Positions 19,738 to 31,470 of a stretch of 64,000 bases of DNA are shown here, in pieces. The notes beneath the pieces were generated by a model. It searched no databases, had not been told where the DNA came from, and saw only the letters and a program-made list of their open reading frames with translations. Location of the stretch: positions 124,315,042 through 124,379,041 of the forward strand of contig NC_081181.1 in NCBI RefSeq assembly GCF_029867415.1, given 5' to 3'. The DNA is from Vicia villosa (taxonomy: Eukaryota > Streptophyta > Magnoliopsida > Fabales > Fabaceae). The translations under genes and the position numbers were made by a program. Each line of letters begins with the position of its first letter. The stretch's first letter is position 1.

Positions 19738-20770
19738 TATCTTTGACTGTTGTCCCCTGTTCTAGAGGACTTTCATGATTCAATGGTTTATTGGGATCTT
19801 CTTTATTCCTAATAAAACCATAATTTGGGTCTAAATTCAAATACTTAGACACACTTTCATCAGAAGAATACACCTCTTCTGCTTTGTAGCATGGGGCTAC
19901 ATTTGCTAGATGCTGGTCGAAATGTTTGCGACAACTCTCAGTTTTATAGTAACTTTGATCAGCCTCAACATTTTCAACTATACCACCTGGCCTCCAAATA
20001 GCCAAACGCTGATGCAAAGTAGAGGGAACTGCCCCTATGCCATGTATCCATTCTCGACCCAGTAGTAATTTGAAATTGGCTTGAGATGCAATCACCATAA
20101 AGATGGTTGGCCTGATAGTCGAACCTACAGCCAATTTCACTTGAACTACTCCAAGTATTCCACTAGTCTTACCTTCATAATTAGACAACACCATATTATG
20201 GGGCCTTAAATCTTTTTCAGATTTTCCCACTTTCTGAAGCGAAGAATAAGACATTAAATTCATAGCAGCCCCACCATCAACAAACACTTTATTTATTGGA
20301 ACGCCATCTACCTTTGCCCTTATGAATAAGGGTTTTAAATGATACATCATTCCTCGACCTGGCTTTTCAAACACAGCCCTTTGATCTTCCACTACTCCTT
20401 TTCCCATTACATAATAACAAACAGGTGTTTCTTCCATATTTTCGTCTGGAAGAAAATCATCTTTATTTTCTGACACCTCAGATATTCTGTCGAACTCTGC
20501 TGGGAGCACTGATACAATTCCACAGTCAATTAACAACTCATCTGATTCTATATCAAAGTTGTCATCAACCTCTTCGTCTGACAGTGGGGAATATTCAGCT
20601 TCTTTCACTGTATTGAGATTCGGAGTATCATCGTCGACTAACTCTTTGATGAGTTTCTTTCCCAGGATCATTCCTGCAACCAATCTCTCATTTGCCACCT
20701 TAGCCTGTTCCTCAGTCAACTTCCTATGAAAAGGTTTTGACTGGTAATGAGAAAAACCCGCCTGCATCAT
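19727..20770 (-). pseudogene. Tat-lineage aspartic protease region
   Basis: This 347-codon frame carries the retropepsin-like signature FVDGGAAMNLMSYSSLQKVG (active-site Asp in a DGG variant typical of Tat elements), then MVLSNYEGKTSGILGV and FKLLLGREWIHGIGAVPSTL. It would cleave the Gag-Pol polyprotein. The C-terminus extends into QRLAIWRPGG and then an acidic tail. No reverse transcriptase follows. Confidence 0.82.
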
Positions 20771-20818
20771 CTTCGAGCTTTCCTGCCCATTCTTATGGCT
20801 TCTCTGATAACGCCTCCA

Positions 20819-21118
20819 CTAAGTTCGAGTCATAGGGTTCTTTCCTTTGTAGTTTGGAGATATATAATCTTTCCTTTTAGATCCACTATCAGTCCAAGAG
20901 CCTTCAGCTTTTGCTCCAACACCTTGGATCTGCCATTCTGGACGTTTGCCTCCTCGGAAGTTAATAGGTTTCACCCACTTATCTTCAGGGACATCCGTCT
21001 TGGGTCGAAAAGTCTTTGGATTTTCGAATAGCTTCCTGTAATCTCCAGTCCTTCGACCGCTGCTTTCCCCCGTATACATGAACTGACGATTCTTACCTCG
21101 ACGAGGGTCGAACCTCAC
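20819..21118 (-). pseudogene. Basic gag-pro linker of the Tat element
   Basis: A 99-codon Arg/Lys/Gly-rich frame (MRFDPRRGKNRQFMYTGES) precedes the protease frame. It ends at a TAG after PMTRT, but the same frame runs straight on into the protease ORF, so the stop is a point mutation in a longer ancestral ORF. Confidence 0.65.
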
Positions 21119-21217
21119 TTTGTTTGCAACGTCAACATTGAAAACAACATCACACCTTGGACATAACCCAACTTGAGAGTTGTTGTTGTGACATCTCTCA
21201 AGGAATTTCAGAAGGCT

Positions 21218-23169
21218 CTATTTTGGTTCAGGATACACCATGCTCAAGACTTTGCCATCAGTAGCACCGTCTTTCCTTTCGCCGAAACCATCAGTAGTAT
21301 CGACCATCATCACGTCAGCAAGCTCAGTATAGTGGGCTTCTTCAACCTGCAAGGGATCAGTATCAACTTGCATTGATGACTTTGGTTTTTCTCCAAACTG
21401 TAACCTTCCTTCTTTCAAAGCCTTTTGCACCAAATCTCTGAAAAGGACACATTGAGAAGTCTTATGACCCAAGAAATTATGAAATTTACAAAATCCTCTT
21501 TTTTCTTTTGTTCGAGAGGAGGATTTTTAAGCCCTGGGGGTACTATGATTTGCCCATCAGTTACCAACAAATCAAATATCTCATCACATTTGGTTATATC
21601 AAACGCATACGTTTTATTAGATAATTTTTCATTTTTACTTTCGATCGGATTTTTATCTTTTGAGGGCTTAAGTAATTTACAGATATATGGTGGTCCTGGC
21701 TTCAATTCAGCCACATTAACCTCTCCTTCCTCGTATTCACTATCACTATCAGAGTCGAACTCATTGGTAGTAACATAAGATATCTTTTCCTTTTTATGAT
21801 ATTTACTAACTCTGGCTTTTTCAGCCTTTAGCCTTTCGACTTGACGTACCCTGTCTGCCAGTTGTGCCATATCCCTTAAATGTTGGGTATCTAATTTCTT
21901 CCTTATGGAATAATCTAATCCACCTGCAGCCATTTCGACTAACTCATGCTCAGGGATTTGGGTGAAACATCTAGCTTTCAATAACCTAAAACGGTTTAGA
22001 TAATCATCGACCGCTTCCGTACCCTTTCGCCTAACTCCGGCTAATTCTTTCAAACTAATTTTCGACTGTCCCATATAAAACTGTTCATGGAACAATCGTT
22101 CTAACTGGTTCCATGAAAACAAAGATTGTGGAGGTAAGGTCGTAAACCAAGTAAAGGCATTTTTTGTTAAAGAACTTGGGAAATATTTCATCTTTAAATT
22201 CTCATTGTTTGCTAATTCTCCAGCCTCTGTCTGGAACCTAGCAATATGTTCGACTGTCGATTCGCCAGTCTCACCAGCAAATTTAGTAAATTTTGGGATT
22301 TTCCAGCTCCTAGGCAATTCTGTTTGCCTTACATATTCTGATAGTGGGGAAACAAAATTAGGTCTATGTAACCCCACATTTATTCCATTTTGAACTAAGA
22401 TTTGTTCGACCACGTTTGAGATATTATTGTGTCCAACATTGGCATCTTGCTGGATATTTCTAAGAACCTGATCAGCATCCTGATGCCGTTGTATTACTCT
22501 AGGGATCTCTTGTTCAATTTGTTCTCCATGTCTCGTAGTTTCGCCTACTCTTATATTCGACCCTTGGGAAGCCGGAAGGTTTGGCTGTGGGGGCTCCCCA
22601 AAGAAATCAGCTATTCTGGCCATTTGTCTAGCCAATATCTCATAACTTTGGTTCGTATTGTTTATCATGGGAGTAAAAACAATTCCCATTTGTTGAGTAA
22701 GGGCATTCACCATTTCATGGTTGCTTTCGTCCATCTGTTGTCGAATTGACAATATTGACGTAGTACTTAGAGATGGCAATGTTTGGTTGATGTAACCTAT
22801 GCTCGTAGGTCGACCCCCTGGATTTGATGTGCTTGTCGCCATCATATTATCAGAATATAATGAAGGATTCGTGTGCAAACCCTGCATCATTGACGTAGGC
22901 ATTCCAAATTGAGGGTTAAAACTTGGTGGAGGTATTACTCCTTGAAACGGCGGTCGCAGCGGGTTAAACGGTGACCGTACATTCATTGGTGATGACACCA
23001 ATGTTGCTGTCGTCGATCCACTAGTATTTGTTGTTCTAACTGGGGACGAATTTGCAGCATTTTGTGACGTTGTTCCAGTTAGAACAACTCCTTGATTTCT
23101 AGAAAGGTCAGAATCATTGACATTAACTTCAGACATGTTAATTAATTGTCGATCACTTCTTAGTATCAT
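21218..23169 (-). pseudogene. Tat-lineage gag with one frameshift
   Basis: The first frame (23169-21415) gives 584 codons. Its N-terminus is Ser/Thr/Asn-rich and disordered. The retrotransposon Gag domain is at about residues 285-470 (LPRSWKIPKFTKFAGETGE, AFTWFTTLPP, FHEQFYMGQ, EAVDDYLNRFR). A charged linker follows. In an A-rich tract near 21500 the frame shifts; the adjacent frame resumes with a CX3HX4HX4C zinc-knuckle-like segment (CKFHNFLGHKTSQC) and continues to 21218. Gag would form the particle and bind RNA. MSEVNVNDSD, 11 codons in, could be the real start. Confidence 0.85.
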
Positions 23170-23236
23170 ACATAACTTTTACACTAACGAATGCAAAACA
23201 AATAGCAATTGACGGGTCCCACTGGGCGTGCCAATT

Positions 23237-23957
23237 TGTTTACCCAGAAATATGGTAAACAATCGCTAGTTTCCTTTTTAAAGGTTACTTTTGCAGAATC
23301 AACTAGAATATTCCAGGACTAATTGCTTTTCTTTGTCTGTTACGTGTATCTAATTTGTATTAAATGTAGCAATAACTTTACAGTAAAAGAACACACTGAA
23401 ATTTAAGGCTTTAAAGTAAATGAAGACGATAAAACGCAGTAAATGTGCACTGAAAATAAAGCATAATGTAAATGATTGCATAAATTAAATTGGTGCGTAT
23501 ACACACATTCCAAAGCTGCACTCATTACTCATTTTGCACAGAGATTTGAGTTTTACTCGTGTTTTGTAGAAAATGCCGACCTTTTTCCTATCGCTAAAAC
23601 TTGCTTAAATAGTAAAAATATAACAACTGCTACTAACGGTCGACTGATTATCAGCCAACACGTGTCTTTGACATGCAACATCTTCGCCTAAAAAACTTCC
23701 ACGTATCTTTTGAAACTGCTGCAAACCGACTGAATTTTTGACTTCTGATGTCTTCCGACTTAAAATCTATGCTTGGAAAAAACGTCTAAGTTTTTCTATA
23801 TATTTTAGTCGACTAGTCATGGCAGTTTGCTAATTTAGTCGAACAGTCTCGACTGACAGGAACTTTTTTAGTCGAACCGTTTCGACTCAATATATTATCC
23901 TGTACTTTTCTTAAAAACCAACTCCCATTATTGGTAAGTCGAAATCTTAGGGTAACA
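23237..23957 (-). mobile_element. 5' LTR of the truncated Tat element
   Basis: It is 721 bp with TG at 23237 and CA at 23957. The inner end (TGTTTACC...) and the outer end (CGAAATCTTAGGGTAACA) resemble those of the LTRs at 54279 and 58326, so the two elements are relatives. There is no partner LTR in the window. Confidence 0.7.
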
Positions 23958-24861
23958 CCATTATACAATACACAACTCCCAATATGAGATAAGTCATGAG
24001 GGGTGATCATGGGGCAATTATTTTTTATGTTGGGTGTATATAATATATGTAGTGTAGAAACAATTTCAAAGAGGTGATTTCTTAAATGGGAATAATGTAA
24101 TCCAAAAAAAATTATATAATACTATAGAAATTTGAGAAAACTCTTGACAATATTTTTTTTCGACGCAATATTGCTGCATGATTATTAAAATTTCCTGACA
24201 GATTTCCTACTCACTTCCTTTTAGTCTATAAAGCACAATAGTTATTTTTTTAATTGATCAAATGCCAACTTCTTAAGATGTTCATGACAAGTTTGGTTAT
24301 CTTAATCTGGTAGTTAATTCTAGTGAAGGATCTTGACTATTGTCAAGCGTGGATCCAAATTCTTAAGCCTTGAATTATAAAGTATATGAGGCAATGAGGA
24401 TTTACTTACTTACACCATTAGTTGCAACGGAAACATCAAATAAAGTAGAAACTGGAGGTTACCTTATTCGAAAGGTAACACATGTTCGTTATTGTAAGAT
24501 CATCAATGTTTATGTTTTCACAAGTTCTAATTATATCATAAAGGAAAAATTTTGTTTTATGAATCTATCTATGATGTAACTGTGTAGGAAAAATTTTGTT
24601 TTATGAATCTATCTATGATGTAACTGTGTACACGCAGGGGAGTTGGGTTAGGTTAACAGTTGGAGTTGTAGTTTGTATTGGCATATATTGAAATATAAAG
24701 TTGACTTTAGCATTAAAAAATATAATCCATTATGAATAAAGAGTGCATATTGATAAACTTGAACTGTAAATACAAATGTAATTATAGTCAAATAAAAGTA
24801 GAATGGAAGGACGAAACAAATATATTACATTTCAAAACAAATAAACAAAATATAGCAACAA
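23958..24861. other. Unassigned, with a perfect 44-bp tandem duplication
   Basis: Apart from two identical 44-bp units at 24543-24586 and 24587-24630 (GGAAAAATTTTGTTTTATGA and onward), no feature is seen. Confidence 0.6.
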
Positions 24862-27800
24862 CTAATTCTTCTTCTCCATTTTGATAATCTTCTTAAGCTT
24901 TTTAGATGAGAGTTCTCCTTCAGACAATCCAGTTGAGATTGTTGATTCATTGGATCCATCAAGAACCTATTTTTTCCCAGTGGGTGTGATCGTGTCAGGG
25001 TTATGCTTAGACATAATCTCAAGATCCTGTTACATAATCGAATATAGTCAACTTTAGCAAGCTGATGTAGCAGTATATATTATTACAATAACTATTTAAA
25101 TTTACACAATGCAAGTTGATTGAAGCTTACCATAACCAAATCACATTCTTACGGAGCATCAGTTTTAGCCTCATCAACACTCTCTTTAATATAAACATAA
25201 TCAAAAGAATTTTCAATGTACAATATATATCAAGACAGAACAATCGAAGAAAAGTACATAAGAAAAATCAAATAGTGGATCCAGGAAAAAACTTGCAGCA
25301 ACTCCGGTGTTACAGACAAGAATGATCAGGGTAGGATCAGCACAAACGTCGTAACAGAAAATTAATAAATAATAAAAAAATACTATATGCGTGGTATTGA
25401 ATTATACATGCAACATAACTTCCCATGAAGCCTTAAGCTGTTTGATGAATGGGTCATCTTTCAGGATCATGACAATCGAGCAATTTTTCCATCGCGGTTG
25501 CCATTTAACTTTAAAATCCATCTCCAAATTCAACATCACATTGAGTGCCAGTGGAAACTGTAAGTAGGGGTGTGCATGGTTGGTTATTTTCAAAAACCAA
25601 ACCATAACCATTTTAAAACCATTTAAATGGTTTGGATTTATAACCATAACCACATTTTAATCAAAACTTGTTATAAAACCGGTTATAAATTTGGTTATGA
25701 TTATATAACCGGTTTTTAAAAAAAATTCAATTTTGAAAACTATTTTTTCCGAAAATATTGTTTTTAAAAAAAAAATTAATATTTTGAGAATTAAAATATT
25801 TGGATTTAGATAATAACCGGATTATAACCGAATCCAAAATAATTTAACCGGTTAATAACCATTTAATTATATCCAGATTATATGAATGGATAACCAAACC
25901 ATTAATAACTAAACCGGTTAATAACCATTCAATTATATCCGGATATTTAAAAGTGGTTTAGGTTTGGTTATGGATTTGGACATCAAAACCAGATATTTTG
26001 CACACCCCTAACTGTACGGGATCAATTATAGCCAATAGAAGGAAACAACACCGTTACTAACAGGGTGTGCAAACAGTGTTAATATGTTGATGTTCAAATA
26101 AATTTTAAACCTGAATCATGGTATCACGCATCTGAGCAGCAGATAAATCCAAAATCTATACACACTCTCTGTCCTAGAAAACAAAGTTGCAAGTTTTCCC
26201 TGAATGAAAAACTTTAATGTCTATCTTATACCTACGATACGAGTAATAATGGTCAGACATCATAAGATCCAGCGTACAGGCAAGGTTATAATTTTCAGCT
26301 TCAAGCCATATAACAGATCATAAACAACCATACTTAAATATCCCAGCCTCAGTGGAATGTCTAGCTTCACACTGAAATGGAGGTTTGTCACCGCGTGAAA
26401 CTCTGGGGTATAGATGGCATGCTCGATAATACCAGCCAAACTGAGATGCTACTAAAATCTTGGTTTCGACGACAGTGGCACAAAACGTGTTTTTTATCAA
26501 GAGTACATAAAATTAAATATAAATGACGTAAACACCATATGCAATAGAGTTAACAAATATAAAATAAAAGCTATAGGGAAAAGTCGACCGTACGCCATTA
26601 AGCTTTGTAATCTGAGCGAGAAGCATAGCAACAACTTTAGAAAGCAACTTCTGAACAGGAGTTAGTTGAGTATTTTCAGAGCCCTGTGAGGAAAGCTGAG
26701 AGTAACAGCTTAGTTGTCCAGACACATTAACCAAATCATCTTTAGGGATGCTGCACAAAATTAAGCCTCTTTCACATATGTCATCATAACATAATCAATT
26801 AACTACCAGAGAAGTGTAGACAATACATGGTAACCATAATATACCTGTATATAAACTCCTTAATTGGAAGAAAATCAACATCCAGGTAAAGCATGGTAAC
26901 ATTGTAGGTGTTTGTGACGGACAGCGAAAACTTCCATACATTAATCATTAGCCATAAGTCTGAGCAGTTAAAAGCATCAGCATTTTAGTAGCAACATAAC
27001 TAACCCGCTTCCTTCACTTTTGCATATTAAAGCAAAAACACTGTTGGACCATACGCATGACCCGGTCCTGAGTAAACTTGATGAATTAGTTGGCATACGA
27101 CTCCTAGAGAGTGCAGTTGACAATGTTGTTAATATACAAAGAGCACGTGATATTGATGTATGAAACATGAAGTCAATTTACAATCAAATGACAATGTTGT
27201 TTGGGAGTAAATATACGACATACCCGAGGTCATGTAACACTAAATTAACTTGTTGTTTTTTCGCCCCTGACTGTGTCTACGAAAATCCAATGTTATCAAC
27301 CATTCTAATGACGTATGCGAAAAACATAAAAGGGATTCAAGAGTACAACAACACATGAAGAACAAAGGTGTAAGAAAAACACAAACAAAATATGAACAAC
27401 AGGTTGTTACCTATCAGGACATCTTTGACAAATCTGCTAGTGATGATATTAGTAAAACTTGTAAATTTTAATGGTTTGGGTGGCATTTCGTGGTTATCAT
27501 TATCACCAACGGAGGTTCCTCCGGTAAACTTCATCATATACTTGTGCGATGATGGTTTGAATGTAAACACATTAGGATGAACTTTGAAGTTGGACACGGT
27601 TTAAGTATGGTCCACCAATAATTTGTCATAGAACACAGCCATCTGGGGAGTTATCACAACAACATGAATATCACCCCCCTGTGGTGCACACCAAAGTTAG
27701 TAACACACAAAATATCAAAATAACAAAAACCATGTATGAGAAAATAACAAAAACCAACGTTATAAAAAAGGTTTTCAAAAACCCTGAAATGTAGAATTCC

Positions 27801-28022
27801 ATAAACAAAATCATAACTTATAAATCAAACAAACACAAGGAATGACAGAGTGGAACCTACATCCTTATCTATGAATATCATATCAAAGTGTTCCTTGTTG
27901 TTAGAAACAACAGTCCATTTATGGCGCACCTTGACAGCTACCTTCCATAGCTCCTTATTATCGTTGATGTCACTAATTCTCTCTAAAGGTCTGGCCATAA
28001 CGAAAAAAGATGATGAAGCCAT
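24862..28022 (-). pseudogene. RPA70-like (replication protein A large-subunit-like) pseudogene
   Basis: The minus strand carries a decayed multi-exon gene of the plant RPA70 paralogue family (ssDNA-binding OB folds). Exon 1 begins MASSSFFVMARPLERISDI with VRHKWTVVSNNKEHFDMIF. Near 27660-27410 come GGDIHVVVITPQMAVFYD and MMKFTGGTSVGD. Near 27330-27230 lies AKKQQVNLVLHDLG. A zinc-ribbon-like piece (FGWYYRACHLYPR, GDKPPFQCEARH) lies at 26318-26500, and an OB-fold piece (MDFKVKWQPRWKNCS) at 25402-25540. The basic tail ends LKKIIKMEKKN at 24862. Stops occur in several exons, for example a TAA in the second block and a TAG in the third. A hAT MITE interrupts it. The family is large in legumes and often transposon-associated. 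Confidence 0.75.
25565..26010. mobile_element. hAT-type MITE, 446 bp
   Basis: The ends are TAGGGGTGTGCA and TGCACACCCCTA. The 8-bp flanks ACTGTAAG (25557-25564) and ACTGTACG (26011-26018) differ at one base, a hAT-like duplication. The interior is dense in AACCGGTTA/TAACCGGTT and AACCATAACC motifs in both orientations and could fold. It sits within the RPA70-like pseudogene. Confidence 0.9.
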
Positions 28023-28734
28023 AAGACTGCAAAAAAGAAACAGAGAAGAAAGAATGTTTGGGGTGAGTCCTTCACCTCTGAAAACTCGAAAATGCCTTTT
28101 ATATGTTCGAAGATGCATTTTTGGGTGCACCTAAAACCACCCCAACAAAAACGTTGCAAGTGAGACACCCCTATTTTGTTAAAAAAAATAGTCCAGTAAT
28201 GCATATTCCGAAAAGTGTTGCCACCCAACTTTTTTGAAATTCTTTAGTTTCTTTGAAAACGTAATAGCTTTTTTGCAGTAAAGGTATGTCTAGGGTTGAG
28301 AATGAGTAGGGTTTGGGTAAGGTTTAGGTAGGGTACTATAGTATTCATTCCCACATATACACAAATTGAAAAAGCCCTCGTACCAAAACTCATACCCGTG
28401 TGAGCCCCAACATTTATACTTATGCTCGTACTCTGCAGGTACCTAAGTAACCATACCCGTACATGTTGCCTGTAGTTCTAGTAAAAATAAATCTATCAAT
28501 TGAAAAATATCATGTAATTTCAATTTTTTAATAAATTTAACAAAAAATTCAAAGATTTTACTTTGAAATTATGAAATAAATGAACAATTATATTAAAATA
28601 TTTAATAGTTTAAGTGTGATGTATTCTTTTAAAGAGATAAACATATATTTTTATATGATGATCTAGTTACAAGTTAGATCCTCCAGTATCAATCCGGTTG
28701 CTTTGTGATTTTCAAAGTCAACAAACCACGATCT
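28023..28734. other. Promoter side of the pseudogene and unclassified repeat debris
   Basis: At about 28290-28480 there are GGGTTTGGGTAAGGTTTAGG and TACCCGTACATG-type stretches, as in some degenerate terminal-repeat elements, but no boundaries are clear. Nothing else is seen. Confidence 0.35.
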
Positions 28735-28990
28735 AACCTGTACCATGAGCAACTTTTCATCCGTAAACTCTTCTTTTACCTCATTTTGTTACTTTGTTAC
28801 CTCAATATTGACCAAATGTGATAAGTTATCTGCTACCGAATTCTTCGAGCCCTTTTTGTCACGAATTTATAAATCAAATTCTTGTAACAAAAGGACCCAT
28901 CGAATAAGCCTCTGCTTAGAATCAGGTTCAGCGAGAAGATACTTAAGCGCTGCATGGTCAATATAAATGACAACTTTCAAACCTATGAGG
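28735..28990 (-). pseudogene. Ty3/gypsy RNase H fragment (Athila/Tat-like)
   Basis: Minus-strand reading gives [49 protein letters not shown], the C-terminal RNase H block of gypsy elements ([10 protein letters not shown]...RLIRWILLLQEFD). TGA or TAA/TAG codons interrupt it. It is an isolated relic. Confidence 0.8.
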
Positions 28991-29077
28991 TATGACTGAT
29001 GACACTGAATTACACTATTTATTTGACTTTATTTATGCATGTTTATTGTCAAGGAATAAGCTTTTAGTGCTTGTCAC

Positions 29078-29467
29078 ATGGATCCTAAATATTGGCATGA
29101 GAGAGGCCAAAAGTTAGCAAATACCCGAGGACTGGTGCAACATTGGAGGACTAGATATGAGGATCTGAGAGAGCAGAGTGAAAATTGGCTAGCTCATATG
29201 CAACATATGAACAAGACCATAGATAAGCATGAGAAAACCATTGATTTTTAGGAAGCAGAAAATAAGGAGTTCCATGCATAGTTCTCTAGCCTTGCGAATT
29301 TCTATAATCAGTTGATTGCAGACATACCTTGGAGATTGAGGCTTAATTTGGATGACATGGATGAAAACAACACCCATACTACAGTACATCGATTTGTCTT
29401 CCTTTGTGAGAAGGTGGTGAAGAAGTTCAAGACAGTGTTGAAGGAACTTAAGCCACGCAGAGGATAA
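29078..29467 (+). pseudogene. Retroelement-associated coiled-coil ORF fragment
   Basis: The 130-codon frame from MDPKYWHERGQKLANTRGLV through HWRTRYEDLREQSENWLAHM is helical and charged and ends KELKPRRG. It has two internal TAG codons. The composition and position fit the coiled-coil segment seen next to gag in legume Tat/Ogre elements. The assignment rests on general resemblance only. Confidence 0.45.
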
Positions 29468-29844
29468 CCATCCTGATCATTTGGCACTTATCTTCATTTT
29501 ATTGTCCCATGCTTATGCATTTCCTCAGTCTATTGTATTTGAGTAAATCTTGTACTTGGATCAGACCTTGTTTAGGTTTCTCTTGGATGTACCTAACTTT
29601 ATGTTTGAATGAAAGTTTTTGTTATCTAATATATCTTGTATTTCAATTGCTTACAAAATTGTCAAAATTAAAAATCCCTTAAAACAAAAAGTAAACATAA
29701 AAAGTTATTGCATACATTTGCATCCAACATGCATATGCAATCATTTCCAAGCACAAAACTCATTTTCACCTCTCCTAATTTTTAGAATGCAAGCTGATTT
29801 CTCGGCATACCTACACAACCAGAACAAACACTCGTCGTGCAATG
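29468..29844. other. Short unassigned spacer before the Tekay-like element
   Basis: AT-rich, with no feature seen. The last five bases (CAATG, 29840-29844) would be the target site of the element. Confidence 0.4.
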
Positions 29845-30769
29845 TGTAATGCCCGTTTTTACTTTAATTATTTATGTTATGTGTATTGTGTGAATTAATT
29901 GACAATCATGTGAATTATGTGTTAATTATATGCTTAATTGATTTTATGTTATTTTATTTGGGAATTATTAGTAAATAATATAAGTTAGTGAAGCTATTAG
30001 TTATTGGGCCTAAGTTGGTGTTAGTAAGTGATGGGTACTAATTAGAGCCCATTAGCATTATGAGAAAGATAGTAAGGGTTTAATAAAAACAAGGGTTTTA
30101 GAGAATTAGAGATTAGAAGCTTATTTTGTGAAAATTGGGAAATAAATAAAATGTATAATATATCATACTTTATTTGATTTTTATTTGTCGTAAATATTTG
30201 ATTATGAGAGTTTTATTAAATTCAATTATGATTAAAACTATATTATACAATGGAAAAAAGCCAAATGAGTATTTTTGCAAGTATGCAAGTGTCAACCTAT
30301 TAGACTACATGCTATTTTTAATTATTACTATATTAAGTAATATTTTTATTAATATCAATCCTTATTAAAATGAGTATCTTTTAATGATGATAATATTGTG
30401 ACCACATAGTTTTCTTTGCATTTTTTCTTGGAGTCGTGCCAAAATTTCAAATTCTGCAAATATGACACTGAGAAATAAAAAATCATTTGCATTTTTTATG
30501 TAAACTATTTATTTCTGTTGGCTCAATTCTTCATATTAATAATATTGATCAATTATTTTTATTAATTTAATAATTTAATAATTTAATATAATTAAACTTT
30601 TTATATTTATGAATCTACTATAATAATAAGAAAGTTAATACTTAATAATTATTTTCGATTTTAAACATTTTTTGTTACAACATAATTAAACATTATTTGT
30701 TATTCTTTTTATTCAATTTATTTTATTATATATTAAATAAAAGATCTATTTTATACATTTTCTACAGAA

Positions 30770-30878
30770 CGAGACTACTTAAAATAGACATGCCTTAGGG
30801 ACCGAGACTACTTAACTTTTATTATTTAATTTCTTTTTTCTATTAAAATAGACAATACAATGAATCGAGACTACTTAA
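30770..30878. repeat. CGAGACTACTTAA motif, three copies
   Basis: Exact copies start at 30770, 30803 and 30866 inside the Helitron-type insert. Two are associated with AAAATAGACA. Confidence 0.85.
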
Positions 30879-31264
30879 TTTGTATATCCAATTTTATTGA
30901 ACTAACACAATTTCGCTTTAAAAATTAATAAAATAATTTTGCACTATACATTAATTCATATTTAGATCACAAGCACAAATTGACATATTTTTATTTGTTA
31001 TTTTTAATAGTAAATTTTTTATCTATACTTTTTAAATCATTACTTTAACATAATTATTTACTATTTAAAATAAAGTTGCGCGACCCGCCATCCTCCAAAT
31101 AGATTTAATGTTTCTTTATTTTTTGATTTCCTATCAATACATATTTATTAAAATGATCTTTTATGTAATTTAAAGATTTATACTATAGTTTTAATTATTA
31201 TTTAATTGATAATACTCATATTTAATTTTATGGGAGACATTTAAAATATTAATTAATTCAATTA

Positions 31265-31470
31265 TATAAATGAGAATAAGTTACAAATATTTTTATAAAC
31301 ATAAAAAAGTTTACTGTCGATACAATTATTATTATAAACTGTAATAAGTTATAAATATTTTTATAAATAGGAAAAAGTCAACTTATGATACAATTATTTT
31401 TATAAACGAGAATAATTTGCAAATATTTTTATAAGTGGGAAATATCAATTGTTGATACAATTATTTATAG
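31265..31470. repeat. AT-rich tandem repeat, about 65 bp, three units
   Basis: Three diverged units share AATATTTTTATAA followed about 25 bp later by GATACAATTATT. They lie in the 3' half of the Helitron-type insert. Confidence 0.7.

Larger units (their letters stand above)
19546..23957 (-). mobile_element. Ty3/gypsy Tat-lineage element, 3' part missing
   Basis: Reading the minus strand: 5' LTR (23957-23237), primer-binding site TTGGCACGCCCAGTGGGAC, gag, protease, then loss of similarity near 19546 without reverse transcriptase, integrase or 3' LTR. CCATT occurs at 19541-19545 and 23958-23962 and may be the target-site duplication. If so, the truncation happened at or close to insertion, but a 5-bp match can be chance. 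The element interrupts the third U5 unit of cluster A. Confidence 0.75.
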
